Shown: one piece after another, positions 35,514 to 43,277 of the stretch
Layout: each line of letters starts with the position of its first letter
Numbering within the stretch: the stretch's first letter is position 1
From: Chloroflexota bacterium
GTDB taxonomy: Bacteria > Chloroflexota > Anaerolineae > Anaerolineales > Anaerolineaceae
Direction: 5' to 3'
Length of the DNA: 64,000 nt
Assembly: GCA_021779955.1 (NCBI GenBank)
Contig: JAJXZS010000020.1
Span: 23,345-87,344, forward strand
Notes under the pieces: generated by a model
Databases searched by the model: none
Told to the model about the DNA's origin: nothing
What the model saw: the letters and a program-made list of their open reading frames with translations, nothing else
Position numbers and translations under genes: made by a program

Positions 35514-36187
35514 GAGAATTCGGCTGGCTTCTCCTCCCTGTGATCGCATTTGCCTTCCTCGATTGGGCTTCCACCTGGAAGGGCTGGAAAAAGCGGCTCT
35601 ATGTTGCCAAGCCAGCCGTCGTCATCCTGCTTATCCTCTGGACCTACCTGGCCACAGGATGGCATGACGGCATGCTTTGGTTCGGAATCGGGTTGCTCTT
35701 CTCTCTCGCCGGTGATGTTTTTCTCATGCTTGGGCCGAGCTTCTTCATGCCCGGTATGGCAGCCTTCGTCTTCACACAGATCAGTTATCTGATCGGTTTT
35801 AACCAGACTCCCATCGAATTCACCTTCCCAGTCGCAACAGCTGCCGTAATCGTCGGTCTGGCCGCATCAGGTATCTTTCGTATCATCCGGCCAGGGATCG
35901 AAGCAAAATTCAAAAAACGGCGCATGCTTGTGCCTTTCTTCATCTACTTTGCGGTGCTGACGTTGATGACCCTCTCCGCGCTGCTTACCCTCATGCGCCC
36001 CGATTGGACGCAGCCCTCAGCCGCGCTTGCAGCAGTTGGCGGCGTGTTATTCCTTACATCTGATTCGCTGCTGAGCTACAACCGTTTTGTCAAATCTTTT
36101 CCGCATGCTTCAACCTGGGTGCACCTCACCTACCACCTGGGTCAGTTAGGCATCATCATCGGTGCCGTGTTGCACTTCACCGGATAA
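35510..36187 (+). CDS. YhhN family protein (lysoplasmalogenase-like)
   Basis: A 225-aa membrane protein with about eight helices. AKPAVVILLI, GLLFSLAGDVFLMLG and LFLTSDSLLSYNRF match the YhhN/TMEM86 family, some of which hydrolyse lysoplasmalogens. In a bacterium likely to have unusual membrane lipids the substrate may differ. Last gene of the plus-strand operon; converges on the YitT gene with a 5-bp gap and no terminator. Confidence 0.85.
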   Translation: MREFGWLLLPVIAFAFLDWASTWKGWKKRLYVAKPAVVILLILWTYLATGWHDGMLWFGIGLLFSLAGDVFLMLGPSFFMPGMAAFVFTQISYLIGFNQTPIEFTFPVATAAVIVGLAASGIFRIIRPGIEAKFKKRRMLVPFFIYFAVLTLMTLSALLTLMRPDWTQPSAALAAVGGVLFLTSDSLLSYNRFVKSFPHASTWVHLTYHLGQLGIIIGAVLHFTG

Positions 36188-36192
36188 ACCGG

Positions 36193-37110
36193 CTACTGCA
36201 AAGGTTTGAACCCTTCCCCCAATGCTTCGTGCGCCGTCCCGATGACCATAAAGGCATCGGGGTCGATATTTTTGATCACCGCTTTCAGTTGATTCACTTC
36301 TGCGCGGGTCACCACGCAGTACAATACTGGGCGCTCTTCGCCTGTGTATGCACCCCTGCCTGCGAGAATCGTCACTCCGCGCTCCATTGAGTACATGATC
36401 TCTTCGGTCACCTCAGGCGCTTTTGAGGTAATAATGATCGCCGTACGGAAGATGCTTGAACCTTCCGAAACCATCTCTGCCGCCAGCCCGCTGACATAGA
36501 TCACCACCAAGCCGTAGAGCGCCTTCTCCCACGAGAAAGCGAAACCGCCTGCCAGTACCACAAGGGTATCCGTGATCAGGTAAGCCGTTGAAATGGGAAT
36601 GCCAAAGCGAAAATTGAGGATGCGTCCGAGGATATCCGAGCCGCCGCTCGTGCCGTATCCGCGATAGACCAGGCCGAGGCCGATGCCAAGCAAGACCGCT
36701 CCGTAGATCGAGTTGAGGAAGTTATCAGAAGTCATTCCCGATGCCGGGATGAAGAGCACAAGCAGATCGGTGAAAAACGAGAACGCGCCGACCGCCACAG
36801 CGGTCCGTGCGGCAAAACGTCTTCCACCGAGGAAGCGCCAGCCCAGCACGAACAGTGGGATGTTGCCGACGAAGACCATCACGCCGATGGGAAAATTGAC
36901 ATAGTGGTTGATGATCTGGGCAATACCGCTGATTCCGCCGCTGACCAGCTGCCCAGGTATCAGGAAGAGGCGCATGGCGAACGCTTGCACAAGGGCGCCG
37001 AGCAGCAGCAGGGAGTAGTCCTGCAGATTCTTCCATGAAAAGATGCGGGGCCAGGCATCCTTGATTCGTTGGTTCAGGCTGCGGGAATCGGGCGGTAACT
37101 GAGCGGTCAT
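36193..37110 (-). CDS. YitT family membrane protein with C-terminal DUF2179 domain
   Basis: A 305-aa protein with five to six helices in the N-terminal YitT part (LVSGGISGIAQIINHYVNFP is the family motif) and a soluble C-terminal DUF2179 domain (ALGEGF end). Relatives are proposed transporters or enzyme-like receptors, with no agreed function. The start at 37110 has GAGGT 6 bp upstream; the frame stays open across the tRNA gene to 37461, but that part is not coding. Confidence 0.88.
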   Translation of the reverse strand: MTAQLPPDSRSLNQRIKDAWPRIFSWKNLQDYSLLLLGALVQAFAMRLFLIPGQLVSGGISGIAQIINHYVNFPIGVMVFVGNIPLFVLGWRFLGGRRFAARTAVAVGAFSFFTDLLVLFIPASGMTSDNFLNSIYGAVLLGIGLGLVYRGYGTSGGSDILGRILNFRFGIPISTAYLITDTLVVLAGGFAFSWEKALYGLVVIYVSGLAAEMVSEGSSIFRTAIIITSKAPEVTEEIMYSMERGVTILAGRGAYTGEERPVLYCVVTRAEVNQLKAVIKNIDPDAFMVIGTAHEALGEGFKPLQ

Positions 37111-37210
37111 ACAATACCTCAGGCAACAGGATGCTCTCATTTTACCCGATGAGAGGATCGAAATGGAAGGTTGACGGATGGGTGGGGTGGTGATATTATT
37201 ACCAGCACGA

Positions 37211-37282
37211 TGCGGGGTAGAGCAGTGGCAGCTCGTCGGGCTCATAACCCGGAGGTCAGTGGTTCGAATCCACTCCCCGCTA
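37211..37282 (+). tRNA. tRNA-Met, initiator type (anticodon CAT)
   Basis: A complete cloverleaf with anticodon CAT at 37243-37245. Three initiator hallmarks are seen: a mismatched 1-72 pair (T-T), the A11-T24 pair in the D stem, and three consecutive G-C pairs at the base of the anticodon stem. The CCA end is not encoded. Its 3' end is the probable attachment site for the element that follows. Confidence 0.93.
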
Positions 37283-37290
37283 CTAAGAGT

Positions 37291-37317
37291 AAACCAGAGT
37301 CCGTCGGGCTCTGGTTT
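37291..37317 (+). terminator. Terminator after tRNA-fMet
   Basis: A 9-bp stem (37291-37299 with 37309-37317), 9-nt loop, then TTTATT. It separates the tRNA transcript from the recombinase gene. Confidence 0.85.
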
Positions 37318-37372
37318 TTTATTAGCCCGGTGCGCAGCGGTAGACATTTTTCCAAAAATGGAGGAATTTCTT

Positions 37373-38365
37373 ATGAACCGCAGTTCGCCGGGCTTGTCAA
37401 TTGCAAAATCCATCGACGGCTTCCTAAAATTCAAAACAGCAGAGGGGTTAAGCCAACGCACAATTACCTCCTACGAATACACGCTCAATCATTGGTTGAA
37501 ATACATTGGAGATCGGAGTGTCTCTGAAATTCAGGCATCCGATCTTACTGGTTACATGGCCTGGCTGCGCACCGAGTACAAGCCGGTGCGCTTCAATGGT
37601 AGTAAAGAGCCATTGTCCGCCAAGTCCATTCGCAATGTGTGGGTGACGTTTCGTTCTTTTTTCGGCTGGCTTCACGTGGAGTTTAAGTACACAAACCCTG
37701 CTATAGAAATCACTGCTCCTAGATTTCAGACGCATCCCGTTGAAACTTTTACCAAAGAAGACGTCGAAAAGATACTGAAAGCCTGTGTCTTTTCTCGGGA
37801 ATCTCAAACCGAGGAGAGAAAAAAGTTCGTGATGCGGCGACCGAGTGCCAATCGCGATCAAGCGATTGTTTTGATGTTGCTGGATACCGGATTGCGTGCA
37901 ACCGAACTTTGTTCGCTGACAATCAACGATGTCGACCTCAAGACTGGAAAGGTCACGATTCGGCACGGAGTGATTGGCGGAGCTAAAGGTGGCAAAGGAC
38001 GCACAGTCTACTTGGGTAAAGTTGCCCGAAAAGCCGTCTGGCGTTATCTGGTTGGGCGCGAAGACGGGGACGATCCCCGTGCACCCCTTTTCATCAGTCA
38101 AGCCGACAGGCCGTTCAACAAGGATAGTCTGCGTGTCTTGATTAACCGGTTGGGTTCCAGAGCAGAAGTGAAGAAAACCTACCCTCACAAATTTAGGCAC
38201 ACTTTTGCCATCACCTATCTGCGTTCTGGTGGTGACGTGTTTACTCTTCAGTCCCTGTTGGGACATGGTTCGCTGGATATGGTGCGCCATTATGCTCAAA
38301 TTGCGGAAATGGATGTGGAACAAGCGCACCGCAAAGCTAGCCCAGCCGATAACATGCGTTTGTAG
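37373..38365 (+). CDS. Tyrosine recombinase/integrase (XerC/D-like)
   Basis: Probable integrase of the element, 330 aa. The N-terminal SAM-like core-binding domain covers about residues 8-105. The catalytic domain shows Arg175 in GLRATE, Lys208, H272-x-x-R275 in HKFRH, His298 in LGHG and the nucleophile Tyr307, so the full active site is present. The start at 37373 has GGAGGA 8 bp upstream. Adjacent to the tRNA-fMet 3' end, the typical place for an integrase next to attL. Confidence 0.95.
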   Translation: MNRSSPGLSIAKSIDGFLKFKTAEGLSQRTITSYEYTLNHWLKYIGDRSVSEIQASDLTGYMAWLRTEYKPVRFNGSKEPLSAKSIRNVWVTFRSFFGWLHVEFKYTNPAIEITAPRFQTHPVETFTKEDVEKILKACVFSRESQTEERKKFVMRRPSANRDQAIVLMLLDTGLRATELCSLTINDVDLKTGKVTIRHGVIGGAKGGKGRTVYLGKVARKAVWRYLVGREDGDDPRAPLFISQADRPFNKDSLRVLINRLGSRAEVKKTYPHKFRHTFAITYLRSGGDVFTLQSLLGHGSLDMVRHYAQIAEMDVEQAHRKASPADNMRL

Positions 38366-38376
38366 CCTGGAGGATC

Positions 38377-39510
38377 TCATTCGGTCAACCTCCCGGCAAT
38401 GAAGACCAAAGCATGTTTCTGGCTTTCCCGGTCTAAACGATTGAGATATGCTTCCAACTCATTATCCGGTGTGGATGCCGCCTTACCCGACAAACCGGCA
38501 ATACGCTCCTTGACATCAGAAGATAACATGGGTGCGTAGGTGCTGTCGGTAATTTCAATGCTGTCATGCATTAGATTCATGGATACGGCTTTGTAATCGG
38601 CCATGGTCTGAGCATGCAACAATCCGTAAACGGCGTGTCCATGCCGGAATTTATGAGGCGATTTGAATTCTACATTTGCCAAAGAAAACAAGATTTCTAA
38701 TCGTTTTTGCAGAGCATGGGAACGACTTGTACCTGGTTCTTCAGAGGATAAATACTGCTCTCCCCAAGTATGTGCAATGGGAGCATACCAGGGAGTTGAA
38801 GCAGGTAACGTAGCCCGAACGATAACATCCCAGCGGCGCACCGGATCGAGCAGCTCGGGAATGTTTAAAAGAAACGTGGTTGCCTTTTTGCTGTTTTTGG
38901 TATGGACACCATATTCTGGCCACTGGCGCAGAGTGAGGTTCTCCAGATCGACTCCCAAAATGGGGAGTGTTGTAAAAGCACTGGCACGCATTCCTGAAAG
39001 GAATAGCATGGCAGCAGCTGCTTGATCTCGTAAAAGAACCAGGTTGTTCTCAGGAACAGGCACAGAAATAAGGGTTTGTACTTCCTCCAGAGTGACAAAG
39101 ACATTCTCATTTGAGACTTGCGGCTGTCGGGAAAGACGTAAGGTATCTATCCATGCGACCGGCAGACTATTCATTTCTCTAGGGTATGTGGACTTTGCCC
39201 AACGAAAGAAGCGTTTGCTAGAGTCAATGATTTTCTTTTGGGATACCCCTGCAAGGGTTCCCTTTCCTTTTTTACCTGGAAGAGATGCCAGATAAGTAGG
39301 TAACGTGGGACGGATGGCTTGCACATTGCGAAAATTTTGGTCATCTGCCCAGAGGAGTAAATGGCGCAAGTAAAAGCGATAGCGCTCCACTGAAGCAGGG
39401 TTCAGCTGCAGAACTTCCTCAAGATACTTGAGATGTTCTTTAATTTTGAGATAGTTCTGGCGTTCGATCACGATGGGCTCCACGATTAATAACGGCTCCA
39501 CAATTTGCAC
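38377..39510 (-). CDS. Second tyrosine recombinase
   Basis: A 377-aa tyrosine recombinase, unlike the first in sequence. Catalytic residues are Arg175 (SGMRASAF), H286-x-x-R289 (HKFRHGH), His315 and Tyr325 (STYAPM), so it looks active. It overlaps the HTH/zinc-ribbon gene upstream by 71 bp; a GTG at 39471 would shorten this. It converges on the tRNA-adjacent integrase with an 11-bp gap. It may catalyse excision, resolve dimers, or belong to a nested element. Confidence 0.88.
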   Translation of the reverse strand: MQIVEPLLIVEPIVIERQNYLKIKEHLKYLEEVLQLNPASVERYRFYLRHLLLWADDQNFRNVQAIRPTLPTYLASLPGKKGKGTLAGVSQKKIIDSSKRFFRWAKSTYPREMNSLPVAWIDTLRLSRQPQVSNENVFVTLEEVQTLISVPVPENNLVLLRDQAAAAMLFLSGMRASAFTTLPILGVDLENLTLRQWPEYGVHTKNSKKATTFLLNIPELLDPVRRWDVIVRATLPASTPWYAPIAHTWGEQYLSSEEPGTSRSHALQKRLEILFSLANVEFKSPHKFRHGHAVYGLLHAQTMADYKAVSMNLMHDSIEITDSTYAPMLSSDVKERIAGLSGKAASTPDNELEAYLNRLDRESQKHALVFIAGRLTE

Positions 39511-39862
39511 AAGTGCCTTTGATTAAGACAAGGTTTCCCTTGATCGGTTGAATCTGAGGAGAAAGTAATTTGGAAACCTGGTTACAACGCAAACAGTAGG
39601 CTTCGTCTTCGTTTAGCTTTTTTGTTTCTTTGGGCTTGCGTTGGTTGTTGACCCATCTAGCAAACTCTTCCCCATTTATCCAAATCCGGTTGCGATTGTC
39701 TCTTTGGTGGGGAACATCTATTTGTAGCCAATCTCGTAATGTGCTTTCAGCAATATCCAGTTCTTCACAAATTTCACGCGGGGTATACAACATCGGCAAT
39801 AACCCTGGTGCTTTGATGATGACGTTATGTGGTAATTTTGTCCGGTGAATTCTTACTTCCAT
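39440..39862 (-). CDS. HTH and zinc-ribbon protein paired with the second recombinase
   Basis: A 140-aa DNA-binding protein. Residues 26-75 form a MerR/excisionase-like HTH (YTPREICEELDIAESTLRDW), and the C-terminal half has two Cys pairs (CLRC and CANCG) as a zinc ribbon. The overlap with the recombinase gene suggests that the two are translated together. It probably acts as accessory or directionality factor. Confidence 0.72.
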   Translation of the reverse strand: MEVRIHRTKLPHNVIIKAPGLLPMLYTPREICEELDIAESTLRDWLQIDVPHQRDNRNRIWINGEEFARWVNNQRKPKETKKLNEDEAYCLRCNQVSKLLSPQIQPIKGNLVLIKGTCANCGAVINRGAHRDRTPELSQN

Positions 39863-39896
39863 CCAACGATACTCCTAAGAAATTGTGTTTTGTACT

Positions 39897-40391
39897 TTAT
39901 CCATGCATCAGCAGGTCATCCGACCCGAAATCGTTTACAGCAATCCCAAAGGCTTGTTTGATCTGAAGGATATCTTCTGGAATTACGCCGGCATCTTGAT
40001 TTTCACTTAAGCCTGCACGAATTTTCGTGATGGATTCAGTCAATTGGCTCGCCAGTTTGTTGGCGCGTTTTGCTTCACATCGCACAGTGTTCCAATCACC
40101 AGTTGAATTTGGTATCGTTCTTTCAGACACATCGCCTACTAATTGAACAATCCCAATTTCATCTGTGAGGATTGTGTTCGCTATGCAACGAGCTTCAAAT
40201 CGTTTCAAACAGCGGTAGATCTCCTCCACTGGGTCTTCCATTTTCTGCGTTTTCAACTGTTCATGTGGCAAATCCAAAAGCTCAGAAACATACCCGGATA
40301 AGCGGGGTAAATCTTCTTGAATGGTTTCAAGTTGCGAGACAAGCCGGGTACTTGTCGTTTTGACTGATTTTGTTAGTAAGCATGTGTTCAT
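39897..40391 (-). CDS. Hypothetical helical protein
   Basis: A 164-aa protein rich in helices, with no recognised domain. AAAGGA lies 7 bp before the ATG. It sits 34 bp upstream of the HTH/zinc-ribbon gene on the same strand, so it is probably the first gene of the recombinase operon. A candidate promoter and two inverted repeats lie just upstream. Confidence 0.6.
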   Translation of the reverse strand: MNTCLLTKSVKTTSTRLVSQLETIQEDLPRLSGYVSELLDLPHEQLKTQKMEDPVEEIYRCLKRFEARCIANTILTDEIGIVQLVGDVSERTIPNSTGDWNTVRCEAKRANKLASQLTESITKIRAGLSENQDAGVIPEDILQIKQAFGIAVNDFGSDDLLMHG

Positions 40392-40744
40392 TGGCGATCC
40401 TTTCCAAAAGAGTTACGAGTAGGATAACACCCAGGCTGGGCTACCTCAATCTATTAATTTCGATAGGGTAATTGCCTTGATACCTATCGAAATTGATATA
40501 TAGATTTTTGCTTCTTCTACTTGCACAATAAGATAATCTCGCCTATAATTTTACTGAACACTTGTTCTAATATAGACCCTCAAATTTCTACTGTTACCTC
40601 ACTTGCGCATACGATTCTAGAATGACCAACTCCCTCTTATACAATCAACCACAAGGTCCTCTCTGGATAAATGTGTGCTTTCTCAGGGGGGATTTATGCG
40701 TTCTGAGCCATTATTTCAGGTCAACATAGGGGAGGATTTCTTCG
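40392..40744. promoter_or_regulatory. 353-bp regulatory region between divergent element genes
   Basis: No long gene is present. For the minus-strand gene there is a candidate promoter TTGAGG (40444-40449) with 17-bp spacing to TATCCT, and its spacer contains the palindrome CCCAGGCTGGG (40430-40440). A 12-bp perfect inverted repeat lies at 40456-40494. A palindrome ATTCTAGAAT is at 40614-40623. A short leader ORF covers the right end. Confidence 0.5.
40456..40494. repeat. 12-bp perfect inverted repeat, likely operator
   Basis: AATTTCGATAGG at 40456-40467 and its exact complement at 40483-40494, spacer 15 bp; pairing continues on the outside after one mismatch (TAT/ATA). Arm centres are 27 bp apart, and the site lies directly upstream of the candidate -35 box of the 40391 gene. 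Confidence 0.6.
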
Positions 40745-40770
40745 ATGCCATCCATCGTGGTTTTCAATGA
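40696..40770 (+). CDS. Possible 24-residue leader peptide overlapping the LuxR-type gene
   Basis: ATG at 40696 with a strong G-rich site (AGGGGGG) 5 bp upstream opens a 24-codon frame that ends inside the next gene. Its existence rests only on the ribosome-binding site and the coupling geometry. Confidence 0.3.
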   Translation: MRSEPLFQVNIGEDFFDAIHRGFQ

Positions 40771-41188
40771 TGAAGGGTCTGTTCTTTACCAAAATGTGGT
40801 CGAAGATGTTCAGGATTTGGTAAAGATCATCCGGGATGGCAGAAATGTGCCTGGTTACGCGTTGGAGGATTGCCCAGAAGTGCAGGTTAATGGTTTGATT
40901 GTTCTTGCAGGTCAGCCACCTAAACCAAAAAGGAAAGCGCCGGCATTATCCGAGCGGCAGATCAGCGTTTTACAACTACTGGCAAGGGCATATACGCCAG
41001 AACAAATTGCGCTAAAACTAGGGTTAACCGAAGCGACCATTCGATTACATATAAGTGCTTTGAAAAAGAAATTTGGCACAGATAGCCGTGACCAGATGAT
41101 GGCGATGGCGGGTCAATTAGGATTGTGCGATCCTTTTGAAACAAGCACGGTTCATAATCAACAGGAGGATCAAATACTCTCAAGATGA
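40745..41188 (+). CDS. LuxR-type HTH regulator
   Basis: A 147-aa protein. Residues 68-128 form a LuxR/FixJ-type HTH (LSERQISVLQLLARAYTPEQ and TIRLHISALKKKFG). The N-terminal 60 residues do not look like a receiver domain. GGGGAGGA lies 8 bp upstream of the ATG. Probably controls the element's gene expression; its target is unknown. Confidence 0.8.
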   Translation: MPSIVVFNDEGSVLYQNVVEDVQDLVKIIRDGRNVPGYALEDCPEVQVNGLIVLAGQPPKPKRKAPALSERQISVLQLLARAYTPEQIALKLGLTEATIRLHISALKKKFGTDSRDQMMAMAGQLGLCDPFETSTVHNQQEDQILSR

Positions 41189-41296
41189 TCTGATGAAATA
41201 AGGAGGATTCGTTGTCAGATTGAAGAAAATATTATATGATTAGAGGCGAACATATTTTTCATATTCCACATCGAAATCCTTGAAAAGTAAAGCCAC

Positions 41297-41713
41297 ATGT
41301 CCAACTTTCCGGCCTGGTTTAACAGAGCGTATAAACGATGGAGCCGATCCCAGGCAGGTGAGGAAGATTTCATAGCCTTTTGCGATTTGTTAGGCTATCC
41401 ACCTTCCAAGGTATTAGGTTGGCTGCACGGTGAGTTTTTACCTGAAGGGCCGGAAGTCCTGAATATTGCGGGGACACTCGGAACAGAGGTTTATTCAACC
41501 CTTGGTCTGCCTGAAGTGGATCCTGAATTATTGAAGATTTATCATGCCTTCTATCATTTGCAAGGTGAGTTTAGAAGTCGCCTAGCTCAGGCACTTTGGG
41601 AAACCGAAAAGGAAATGAATGAGAAGGGGATCTCAACTAATTCGCCGGAAGCAGGGGGAATACTCAGTGCTGAATTTGCCAAATGGGGGATTGCACCAAA
41701 CCCGAAGCAATAA
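41297..41713 (+). CDS. Hypothetical protein, XRE-like fold possible
   Basis: A 138-aa soluble protein. FIAFCDLLGYPPSKVLGWLH and the following GTEVYSTLGLP read like a degenerate XRE helix-turn-helix, followed by a Gln/Glu-rich helix. No clear ribosome-binding site. Family not recognised. Confidence 0.6.
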   Translation: MSNFPAWFNRAYKRWSRSQAGEEDFIAFCDLLGYPPSKVLGWLHGEFLPEGPEVLNIAGTLGTEVYSTLGLPEVDPELLKIYHAFYHLQGEFRSRLAQALWETEKEMNEKGISTNSPEAGGILSAEFAKWGIAPNPKQ

Positions 41714-41804
41714 CCCCGATTTTCATCGCTTTTTTGATTAGCAACTATCAATAATGAGTATATAATTTCTTTATACACATTCTTTTAATTTTAAAGAAGG
41801 TACT

Positions 41805-42008
41805 ATGGACGACTTTCCACAAGTACTAACGATTGAAGAAGCATCTAAATACCTTCGCATACCTCTTTCCACACTTTATAAACTTGCGCAGGATGGAAAA
41901 ATACCATGCCAAAAAGTTGGCAGGCATTGGCGATTTAGAAAAGAAACGATAGATAAATGGTTGGGCGATCAGTTTAAAAACGAATTGTCAAAAGAGCAAA
42001 AGCCCTAA
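41805..42008 (+). CDS. Excisionase-family HTH protein
   Basis: A 67-aa single-domain protein: LTIEEASKYLRIPLSTLYKL, then GKIPCQKVGRHWRFRKETID, the standard excisionase/MerR-like winged HTH. AAGAAGG lies 4 bp upstream of the ATG and a perfect TATAAT at 41761-41766 is a likely -10 box. Could be the excisionase (RDF) of the element or a regulator of the following restriction genes. Confidence 0.85.
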   Translation: MDDFPQVLTIEEASKYLRIPLSTLYKLAQDGKIPCQKVGRHWRFRKETIDKWLGDQFKNELSKEQKP

Positions 42009-42049
42009 AATTGTCTGTTAAGTTATTGCTTAGATCTTTGAGGAAACCA

Positions 42050-43243
42050 GTGGACTCGATAACACTAGAAAATCTTCTTAACGAGAATGAAAGTAATTAC
42101 GTAGACTTCAAGCAAGCCCAGTACCGATTTATAGGAGCCTCTGACGAAGATAAGAGCGAGATATTAAAAGATATCCTTGCATTTGCGAACGCTTGGAGAC
42201 GAACAGACGCATATATTCTCATTGGAGTTAAGGAGGTTAAGGGAGGACGAAGCCAGGTTATTGGCATCAAAGATCACTTTGATGACGCAACTCTACAGCA
42301 ATTTGTAAATAGCAAAGTTCAAAAACCTATTCAATTTTCATACATCGCTTTTGAGTATGAAGAGAAGCAGGTAGGTATTATTAAGATTCCAGTTCAAGAA
42401 AGACCAATATATTTAAAACAAAAGTATGGCAAATTAAAACCTAATGTAGTGTACTTACGGCGAGGAAGTTCAACTGATGAGGCTGAACCAGACGAAATTG
42501 CCAAAATGGGAATAGCGCTGGCGAGCAGTACTCAATCGCAAATTCCAAAAGTTGATTGTGAGTTCGCAAACCCGATTACCCGTACACTTTATGGCAAAGA
42601 TATTGAATTAACCTCTACTGTTCTGGTTTTAAATGAACCCATTCAAAATTTCACTCCCCAGAAAAACAATTTTGATTTAGCTAGCTTTGGAAGCTCACCC
42701 AATCGTAATTTTTACCGAGATCTTTTACAATTTTATGAATTCCAAAGTTTACTTAAGAAAGTGAGTATACGACTAATAAACATTGGAAATGTTACCGCTT
42801 TCAACGCTCGGGTTGAAATAAGTATAGTTGAGGATGGATTATTGTTTGTGCATAAGAGTGATTTCCCTGACCGACCCCAAAAATATCATAATTATTTGGC
42901 TTCAATAAATGATAGAGTAACTTTTCCTGCAATTGCTAAAATTGGCTCTCGTTTAGCAATCGATAAAAATGGCGCAGGTTGGTTGATAACAATCAACTTT
43001 GGCAACATCCAACCAAAAGCCGAGGATTGGCTAGAAGAACCAATCTTTATCGGTTCCAGAAAGCCTCAAGTTGTCCGGTTTGATGCAATCATTTATGCTG
43101 ATAACGTCCCAAATCCAATTCATGTTCCGCTTTGTATTCACTTTAGTACAGATAATGTTATTCGTACTTTAAAAGAACTAGAAGCAGACCATGAAAAAAC
43201 TCTCGAAAAAGAGTATCAGGAACTCTATCCTGATGAGGAATAA
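42050..43243 (+). CDS. AlbA_2 (Schlafen-type) domain protein
   Basis: A 397-aa protein. The first ~160 residues form the AlbA_2 ATP-binding/nuclease-like domain (NESNYVDFKQA, ILAFANAWRRTDAYILIGVK, YLRRGSSTDEAEPDEIAKMG). The remaining ~230 residues are beta-rich and unassigned. The GTG at 42050 has GAGGA upstream; a TTG at 42011 is the alternative. It lies just before the type III mod-res pair and may be a defence or regulatory component of that unit. Confidence 0.82.
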   Translation: MDSITLENLLNENESNYVDFKQAQYRFIGASDEDKSEILKDILAFANAWRRTDAYILIGVKEVKGGRSQVIGIKDHFDDATLQQFVNSKVQKPIQFSYIAFEYEEKQVGIIKIPVQERPIYLKQKYGKLKPNVVYLRRGSSTDEAEPDEIAKMGIALASSTQSQIPKVDCEFANPITRTLYGKDIELTSTVLVLNEPIQNFTPQKNNFDLASFGSSPNRNFYRDLLQFYEFQSLLKKVSIRLINIGNVTAFNARVEISIVEDGLLFVHKSDFPDRPQKYHNYLASINDRVTFPAIAKIGSRLAIDKNGAGWLITINFGNIQPKAEDWLEEPIFIGSRKPQVVRFDAIIYADNVPNPIHVPLCIHFSTDNVIRTLKELEADHEKTLEKEYQELYPDEE

Positions 43244-43277
43244 CCCACATCAGTAAACCATTTATAAAAGGATTGAT

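Noticed and set aside
37178..37372. N-terminal extension of the integrase through the tRNA gene
   Set aside because: It would translate the tRNA; the ATG at 37373 has a strong ribosome-binding site.
37110..37461. N-terminal extension of the YitT gene across the tRNA
   Set aside because: The extension is antisense to the tRNA and its terminator, has no membrane protein character, and the start at 37110 has a good ribosome-binding site and agrees with the family.
41713..41740. Terminator after the 41713 gene
   Set aside because: Only a 4-bp stem (CGAT/ATCG) precedes the T-run; too weak to claim.
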